From Amoebophrya sp. A120 (Eukaryota > Sar > Dinophyceae > Syndiniales > Amoebophryaceae): a DNA stretch of 64,000 nt. The notes below the pieces were generated by a model. The model was not told the origin of the DNA, searched no databases, and worked only from the letters and a program-made list of their open reading frames with translations. Below are positions 56,777-64,000 of the stretch, one piece after another (position 1 is the first letter of the stretch; the number at the start of each line of letters is the position of its first letter). The position numbers were made by a program, and so were the translations under genes. The stretch is from assembly GCA_905178155.1 (NCBI GenBank), contig CAJINV010000008.1, forward strand, positions 2,795,303 through 2,859,302. The letters run 5' to 3'.

Positions 56777-58814
56777 ATGTGGTCGCGCTCGTTGCGGATG
56801 CTTCCGATCGCACTGCTGCTGCAGGGCACTTCGACGGCAGCCACTGGCAGCTGCACCGCTAGCGAGACCATTCAGAGTGAAGTCGGCGGCTACGTGAACC
56901 AAGTCATGGCCGAGATGGTGCAGCGCGGGGCGATGTCCGTCGATGCTGCGATATCTATGGCGGGGAAAGTGAAGAATGATACTCGTGACGGGTTGCTGAC
57001 GACGCCGCAGACCGCGATGCCGTCGCCGCTTCCGTACAAAGATGTGGCGTTTACCGCGGCCGACGTTTTGCAGGAACTAAATACCCACTACCAGCCGTCG
57101 GACTGGCGCTGTACAAAGCAGGCCAGTCTGTTCGCTTCTGGGGCGCGCCTGGTGGTTCCGCAGCTGGTCCTGGAGGATTACCTCGGCTCCCAGCTACTTC
57201 CTTCTGCGGATTTCAGCTATTTGCGTGAGCCGGAAATGTGGACGCGCACCGTGGTGGCCGAGTGCATGATCCGGGAGGTTTTTTCGGCCGACACGATTGC
57301 CGAAGCGAAGCAAAACGCCCTGTACCTCAACTCCGAGCTGTTGACAATGACGCGCGAGCAGTGGCTAGTGTGGGAAGCAGTGTCGGCCAGTACGCCCTTC
57401 GACGCGTCCGCTCTCACTGAAGATCTGTTTGAACACAAAATCCGCATGTATCAAGCCAAGTACGGACCGGCGTTCGAGCAAATGACTTACAAGAGCGCCA
57501 TCATCACTGTGGCCTTTCGGCAAGCACATGCCCGCAGCATCGGGCTCGATACCAGTACGGACTCGGAGATGCTGTACCAAAACGTGAAGTGGGCGAGTGA
57601 CGTGATGGCAACCTACGGTGGAAATGCGCCCGCGCACCTGCGCAACATCCAAGTCGGCAGATTGGTGGAGACGCTTTCGCGTGCGTCGGCTTTCACCGCC
57701 TCCGCGGACCGGCGCAGTGTATCCCTGTACAATCAAGCAAACGGAATTTCATCCTTGAAGGGGTACGAAACTTACTACGCGGCCTTGAATTCCTTCTTTA
57801 TCGTCAAGTTCGCCGACTTTCTCTTCAAAACCGTGTTTGCAGCCTCCTGTCCCCACTACCAAGACTGGATCTCCACTAAATATCACTATGCATTGCAAAT
57901 ATCGGCTCTGGTCTGGAAACATGCAAGTTTGCGATGATCGTTCTGTGTGGCTGGACAGGAAAAATAAAAAAAGGCATGTTTTATGACAGGAGGTAAATTG
58001 GTTAGACCCATTTGTTTCTTGCCGCGCTGCAGCAGAGAGGGGATCATTTGTCATGCCGTGACTACAGATTCACTTTTTTTTTTATGCTTTATTGCCTTTG
58101 ATTTTGATAGCCGAAAAAGACGAACAACGACGACAAGGCATTGAATCTCCGATGTCATGCGGAGTAAAAATAATGAATTGCAGCGGTCTTGGAGGACGTG
58201 TGATGCTGTGCCATCATGCAATTGAGACTTCTTTGGGCATGCTGGAGTACTACAGGCAAGGCTAGCATGAATAGCGTCTGCATCGTTCCAGACCCGGAGA
58301 TGTTATCCTTGCAATGCATACCTTCATTACAAACTTGATTGCGCCGCTGATCAAGAAAGGGTCTGGAGTGGAAAACTACATGTGGTTCCGTGCCATGGCG
58401 TTGGAGGCGCGCGATTTGTGGGGAGACTACACAGCCTGCGGAGATAAACCGTCGAAGCCCCTCATCCCGAAAATCGAGCAGCTCATCAACCAGGGGCAGG
58501 TCGTTTCTGCCACAACTTCCGGAGCCGGATCATCGGGAAGTAGTGACGGCACCGACACGAATAACATGAAGGACACGGCGATCGTTATCCTCGCGGTGTG
58601 CGTCGGGGTAGCCCTCTGCGGGATCCTGTTCGGCAGCGTGGCCGTGCTGAACCTGGTGAAGCTGACACGGCAGCACGGCACCGGGCTCAGCGGTGCGTCC
58701 GGCAAATCCAGCGAAGAATCGTCTACGAATTTAGCTACTGCAAAGCCCCTGGACTGCGCGAGCCCCGACTGTGTTTTGGTGAAGTTGCCGGCCACTGGGG
58801 AGGCGAAACAATAG
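56777..58814 (+). CDS. Tandem array protein, copy 2
   Basis: Exon A 56777-57886 and exon B about 58320-58814, about 534 aa, same layout as copy 1 with ATG in the same context. Exon A translates identically to copy 3. Exon B differs from copy 1 by a Phe to Cys change in the membrane span (VALCGILFGS). The tail ends as in copy 1. Spacing from copy 1 is 3,463 bp and to copy 3 is 3,456 bp. Confidence 0.88.
57887..58319. mobile_element. Introner inside array copy 2
   Basis: Same element and site as in copy 1 but 433 nt; internal differences cluster between about 58070 and 58210 (small deletions and substitutions). Shared position shows insertion before the array duplicated. Confidence 0.87.
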
Positions 58815-60232
58815 TTGGACAAGATGGAGGAACAACACAGGCGAACGGGGCTGGCGTTCTCGAGTCAGCTCGTCGCGACGCGTGGTACTAATTTGTTCCT
58901 GGAACGCCTGATATGATTGTGCAATAGTAGCGCTTCTTGATCCTCTATTGCAGCTTTGTGATTTTTTTCTGCGCACTTCGTGCCGGCAGCCTATTCTCTT
59001 CTCTTAATCAGGTACTACGTTTGCAAAGGCAAGTGGATACCAGCCCGGCCTTCTTGACGAGGAGTGCGACAGTCACCACGTAGTCTCTGTCCGCTGCCGC
59101 TTTCGTTCTCAACAAGAAAGCTTTCGCATTTATATTTTTGTTTATTCCTTCGTTTGTCCGTATGCCTACATGTAGATGTACATGCGATCTATGATAGGGG
59201 TAGCTCGTCTCAGCATAACTTTGCGTTTTTTCAAAATGGTTGAAAGTACAAACGTCGATAATAGGGTCCACGAAGCTTGGCCTTCTGTTGCATGTTCGGA
59301 CTTTTTAGAAGGCTTGGAAATTTGTCATGTATAGTGTAGGCCGTCCTCCTACACTGTTATCGTTTATTCTTCAGGGTCAGATCAGTAGCTCTAGCTCCTG
59401 CTACACCTTTTATTTTTGCATGACTCTTCGCTGTAATTTCTCATGGTCAGTTCGGTAGCATCAGCTACTCCTTCTAGTTTTACCCTCGTTTTTCTCCTCC
59501 AGGGACGCTGGGAACCTCGCCACTGATGAGTTCACCAGGGTTCTTTGAGCTATTATGGGTTTCGCTGTGCATTGTTATATTTTTCTGTGACACATCTGAG
59601 AAGGAGGAAACTTGACATGAATAGGGTTCGAGGTCGTTACTTTTTTTTTGCATCCTTGTCCCCGACGAAACATAAAAATGAACGCCAATCACACACCAAG
59701 ACTCATATTATTTATAGAAAACTGCATTGCAGCTTGCCTAACGACCGCGCAATTAGTGTCGGCGGATCAAAATAGATCGCCCCACTGCTTAGATTTGGGC
59801 CTATGCAAAAAATTGTTCTGCAGATTCTGACTCACTTGCCAGAACAAAGCGCCACATATTTTTTATGCGCGCGAGAGAGGACGCCATGGGCTTACTGGCC
59901 CTTTCAAAGTAGCTAGTACCCTTAAAAGGTAAAGAGGGCAAAGTCTGTCAGCTGCTGTAGCTTTGTATCTGTTGCAGAGAGAAAACGTCAAAGCTGCATA
60001 AGTTTGACTCAAGCCCAGGACTTCTCCAGGACCGGCGCAACAAGATTCCGGATGCGCTACGGTCCGTGTCGCAGACTGATATGGACGCATTTGATGTGCC
60101 ACTTCAATCTAAAGCTGCCTTAGGTCTTTTAGGTACAGAAGGTGCGCGTGTGTCTTTGTGTCGTGCATCAGCACTAAGTACTTGCAATACTAATACTTTG
60201 CCTTGAGGTTCGCGTCTGCCCGTGAAGACAGG
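58815..60232 (+). repeat. Type B spacer between copies 2 and 3
   Basis: Repeats 55359-56776 with no difference noticed by eye, including small details such as the TTTTTTTTTGCATCC tract. Such identity in noncoding DNA indicates very recent duplication or conversion. Confidence 0.87.
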
Positions 60233-62291
60233 ATGTGGTCGCGCTCGTTGCGGATGCTTCCGATCGCACTGCTGCTGCAGGGCACTTCGACGGCAGCCAC
60301 TGGCAGCTGCACCGCTAGCGAGACCATTCAGAGTGAAGTCGGCGGCTACGTGAACCAAGTCATGGCCGAGATGGTGCAGCGCGGGGCGATGTCCGTCGAT
60401 GCTGCGATATCTATGGCGGGGAAAGTGAAGAATGATACTCGTGACGGGTTGCTGACGACGCCGCAGACCGCGATGCCGTCGCCGCTTCCGTACAAAGATG
60501 TGGCGTTTACCGCGGCCGACGTTTTGCAGGAACTAAATACCCACTACCAGCCGTCGGACTGGCGCTGTACAAAGCAGGCCAGTCTGTTCGCTTCTGGGGC
60601 GCGCCTGGTGGTTCCGCAGCTGGTCCTGGAGGATTACCTCGGCTCCCAGCTACTTCCTTCTGCGGATTTCAGCTATTTGCGTGAGCCGGAAATGTGGACG
60701 CGCACCGTGGTGGCCGAGTGCATGATCCGGGAGGTTTTTTCGGCCGACACGATTGCCGAAGCGAAGCAAAACGCCCTGTACCTCAACTCCGAGCTGTTGA
60801 CAATGACGCGCGAGCAGTGGCTAGTGTGGGAAGCAGTGTCGGCCAGTACGCCCTTCGACGCGTCCGCTCTCACTGAAGATCTGTTTGAACACAAAATCCG
60901 CATGTATCAAGCCAAGTACGGACCGGCGTTCGAGCAAATGACTTACAAGAGCGCCATCATCACTGTGGCCTTTCGGCAAGCACATGCCCGCAGCATCGGG
61001 CTCGATACCAGTACGGACTCGGAGATGCTGTACCAAAACGTGAAGTGGGCGAGTGACGTGATGGCAACCTACGGTGGAAATGCGCCCGCGCACCTGCGCA
61101 ACATCCAAGTCGGCAGATTGGTGGAGACGCTTTCGCGTGCGTCGGCTTTCACCGCCTCCGCGGACCGGCGCAGTGTATCCCTGTACAATCAAGCAAACGG
61201 AATTTCATCCTTGAAGGGGTACGAAACTTACTACGCGGCCTTGAATTCCTTCTTTATCGTCAAGTTCGCCGACTTTCTCTTCAAAACCGTGTTTGCAGCC
61301 TCCTGTCCCCACTACCAAGACTGGATCTCCACTAAATATCACTATGCATTGCAAATATCGGCTCTGGTCTGGAAACATGCAAGTTTGCGATGATCGTTCT
61401 GTGTGGCTGGACAGGAAAAATAAAAAAAGGCATGTTTTATGACAGGAGGTAAATTGGTTAGACCCATTTGTTTCTTGCCGCGCTGCAGCAGAGAGGGGAT
61501 CATTTGTCATGCCGTGACTACAGATTCACTTTTTTTTTTATGCTTTATTGCCTTTGATTTTGATAGCCGAAAAAGACGAACAACGACGACAAGGCATTGA
61601 ATCTCCGATGTCATGCGGAGTAAAAATAATGAATTGCAGCGGTCTTGGAGGACGTGTGATGCTGTGCCATCATGCAATTGAGACTTCTTTGGGCATGCTG
61701 GAGTACTACAGGCAAGGCTAGCATGAATAGCGTCTGCATCGTTCCAGACCCGGAGATGTTATCCTTGCAATGCATACCTTCATTACAAACTTGATTGCGC
61801 CGCTGATCAAGAAAGGGTCTGGAGTGGAAAACTACATGTGGTTCCGTGCCATGGCGTTGGAGGCGCGCGATTTGTGGGGAGACTACACAGCCTGCGGAGA
61901 TAAACCGTCGAAGCCCCTCATCCCGAAAATCGAGCAGCTCATCAACCAGGGGCAGGTCGTTTCTGCCACAACTTCCGGAGCCGGATCATCGGGAAGTAGT
62001 GACGGCACCGACACGAATAACATGAAGGACACGGCGATCGTTATCCTCGCGGTGTGCGTCGGTGTAGCCCTCTTTGGGATCCTGTTCGGCAGCGTGGCCG
62101 TGTTGAACCTGGTGAAGCTCACACGGCAGCACGGCAACGGGCTCAGCGGTGCGTCCGGCAAATCCAGCGAAGAATCGTCTACGAATCTAGCTACTGCAAA
62201 GCCCCTGGACTGTGTGGGCGAGACGGTAAACCCGGACGCAGTTCTTGTGTCTATTTCGCGCGGGGAGCAGGCAAGCAAACCCATCAAGTAA
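60233..62291 (+). CDS. Tandem array protein, copy 3, with divergent cytoplasmic tail
   Basis: Exon A 60233-61342 and exon B about 61776-62291, about 541 aa. Exon A translates identically to copy 2. Exon B follows copy 1 in the membrane span (VALFGILFGS) but switches after AKPLDC to a different, longer tail (VGETVNPDAVLVSISRGEQ...). The sequence after the stop is also unrelated to the type B spacer. This marks a recombination border at about 62208. Confidence 0.88.
61343..61775. mobile_element. Introner inside array copy 3
   Basis: 433 nt, apparently the same as in copy 2, including the deletions that distinguish copy 2 from copy 1. Confidence 0.87.
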
Positions 62292-63277
62292 GCCGGTCCA
62301 ATGATGTGAAAAGGAAACGCTTCTGTATAAGTATTTCGCTGTTTGACTGTAGACTGATGCATAGCACTGAATTGCAAAACGGTTTCACGTGTTAACGTCG
62401 TTGCAATTTTCACTACTCAACGTTGTTCATTGATCGACTTGTCTCTTCCTCGTATCTGAACGCGAAATACAAATACGCCAGAAAAGCAGGTCGCGAGAGT
62501 AGCATCATCCGGCGAGGATTCCGTATACCACAGATCAGTTTTGTCCATATCAAACGTTTGTAATCATGTACACGCTGAGCCGCACCCTGTGCGAATTTTC
62601 CTTCCGTTTCCAATGTCGTTGCAGTCTTCCCAGCGGCTTTTTTCGGAAACGCTATACCTGGCAGACCTGTCATACTTACTTGAACTTCTCGGAGCGACAT
62701 ATTCTACTGTTCATAGCATTTCATTCGAGGAGGAGGACAGTGCCTGTTACATAAACATGAAAACAAAAACTTTGATTCGTATCGAAAATTTTTCAAAAAG
62801 CATTTCATTGCGCGTAGCGCCATATGTCGCCTGATTCCCTCACTAATCACAAGGATTAAGTCCAGACTTCTATCTACTTTTTTTTTGCCGAAGTCTTGAG
62901 GCTGTTTTCTTTTCTTTTCGTCGTTTATGTGACGGTGAGAACGGCACCCACGACCCCGCTATGCTTTTCCGTGCGTGCTCCTATCACGACAGTCGCACGA
63001 AACGACAGCCAATTTCTCATGCGCCAAAACTTTATCTTGTTTAGTATTTTTTTTTGCCGATGATGGTGCAACAAGCCAGTGCAACTCATTCTTCAAAGAA
63101 ACCATAACAAAAATGAAAATGAATTCAAAGGTTTTTCCTGTTTAAGGTAGACTGAATATCCATAATTTATTTGAATTTTTGAGTGTTCAAAACGACGACG
63201 AACTGAAGCTGTAGTAAAACGCAAAGATGATGTGATGCGACTACTTACATGCTAAGGTCCGGCAGTAGGAGGACGGG
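62292..63277. other. Spacer after copy 3, unique
   Basis: Not related to the type B spacers. Short frames (62541-62834 plus, 62700-62413 minus) lack support. AT-rich, with T runs near 62880 and 63045. Confidence 0.45.
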
Positions 63278-63733
63278 GTTTCTAGCATGAAAACATGTTC
63301 AACATGCAGAAATGCCTCAAATTTAATTAGAGACCTTTATGAATGTGATTGCTGGTGGCGACACTGCTAAAAAGTGCGCACGAGAGATGACGCCAATGAT
63401 TTACTGGGCCTTTCAAAGTAGTCAGCACGACCGTCAAAAGACATAAGAGAGCAAAGTCAGCTGCTGCAGGTCTGCTGCAGAGACGAAGCGTCAAAGCTGC
63501 ACAAGTTTTAAATTCAAGCTCAGGACTCCAGGGCCGGCGCAACAAGATTCCGGATGCGCTACGGTCCGTGTCGCAGACTGATATGGACGCATTTGTGCCA
63601 CTTCAATCTAAAGCGCTGCCTTAGGTCTTTTGGGTGCAGAAGGTGCGCGTGTGTCTTTGTGTCGTGCAGCAGCACTAAGTACTTGAAATATTCATACTTT
63701 GCCTTGAGTTTCGCGTCTGCCCGTGAAGACAGG
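63278..63733 (+). promoter_or_regulatory. Type A upstream block of array copy 4
   Basis: Near copy of 52863-53313 (for example TGTTCAACATGCAGAAATGC in both). It then continues as the upstream block common to all copies up to the ATG at 63734. Confidence 0.6.
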
Positions 63734-64000
63734 ATGTGGTCGCGCTCGTTGCGGATGCTTCCGATCGCACTGCTGCTGCAGGGCACTTCGACGGCAGCCA
63801 CTGGCAGCTGCACCGCTAGCGAGACCATTCAGAGTGAAGTCGGCGGCTACGTGAACCAAGTCATGGCCGAGATGGTGCAGCGCGGGGCGATGTCCGTCGA
63901 TGCTGCGATATCTATGGCGGGGAAAGTGAAGAATGATACTCGTGACGGGTTGCTGACGACGCCGCAGACCGCGATGCCGTCGCCGCTTCCGTACAAAGAT
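63734..64000 (+). CDS. Tandem array protein, copy 4, cut by window edge
   Basis: The first 89 codons are present and match copies 2 and 3 (CTASETIQSEVGG variant rather than EIIQ of copy 1). The frame is open to the last base. Spacing from copy 3 is 3,501 bp, so the array continues beyond the window. Confidence 0.85.
   Translation, partial: MWSRSLRMLPIALLLQGTSTAATGSCTASETIQSEVGGYVNQVMAEMVQRGAMSVDAAISMAGKVKNDTRDGLLTTPQTAMPSPLPYKD

Overview
This window looks like nuclear DNA of an intron-rich protist, most likely a dinoflagellate-lineage alveolate. A parasitic syndinian of the Amoebophrya type is my best guess, inferred and not proven. The reasons are: eukaryote-only genes (SEC23, LC8 dynein light chain, DHHC palmitoyltransferase, TBC-domain Rab GAP); genes packed one every 3-4 kb in long same-strand blocks; and many short inverted-repeat-ended insertions flanked by target duplications that interrupt coding exons and must be removed from the mRNA ('introners', reported in Amoebophrya and other protists). 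No bacterial operon features, tRNA, rRNA or CRISPR were seen.

Layout. From 1 to about 24.2 kb every supported gene is on the minus strand: a Lys/Glu-rich protein cut by the window edge, a DHHC palmitoyltransferase, an LRR + BMT5-like rRNA methyltransferase fusion, two low-complexity proteins, a RanBP2-type zinc-finger protein, a J-domain multi-pass membrane protein, a Ser/Pro-rich tail-anchored-like protein and a small membrane protein. From about 24.2 to 29.4 kb lies a gene-poor, GC-rich, repeat-filled switch region with degenerate ~36-bp minisatellite blocks and a diverged ~970-bp higher-order duplication. From 29.4 kb to the right end every supported gene is on the plus strand: a WD-repeat protein, a TBC Rab GAP, a MYND zinc-finger protein, a decayed non-LTR retrotransposon, LC8 dynein light chain, SEC23 and a tandem array of a secreted or type I membrane protein family (three full copies, a fourth cut by the edge).

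The most striking content is the introner set. About 20 elements in at least nine terminal-repeat families were placed to within a few bases. In SEC23 alone, 11 introners and 5 ordinary GT-AG introns were mapped. Removing each introner together with one copy of its target duplication gives a single 2,313-nt reading frame (770 aa) that matches SEC23 end to end. Several of these borders cannot provide an AG acceptor in any alignment that keeps the frame. Most introners, whatever their terminal repeats, also carry internal copies of a TGTCATGC-like motif.

The genes do not form a pathway. Several serve membrane traffic (SEC23 COPII coat, TBC Rab GAP, DHHC acyltransferase, dynein light chain), but that may be chance. 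The tandem array has signal peptide, ~490-residue ectodomain, one membrane span and a variable short tail. It resembles a recently amplified, possibly gene-converted surface protein family with no recognised domain. Exon borders were worked out by eye from reading frame, splice consensus and family conservation; no searches were run.
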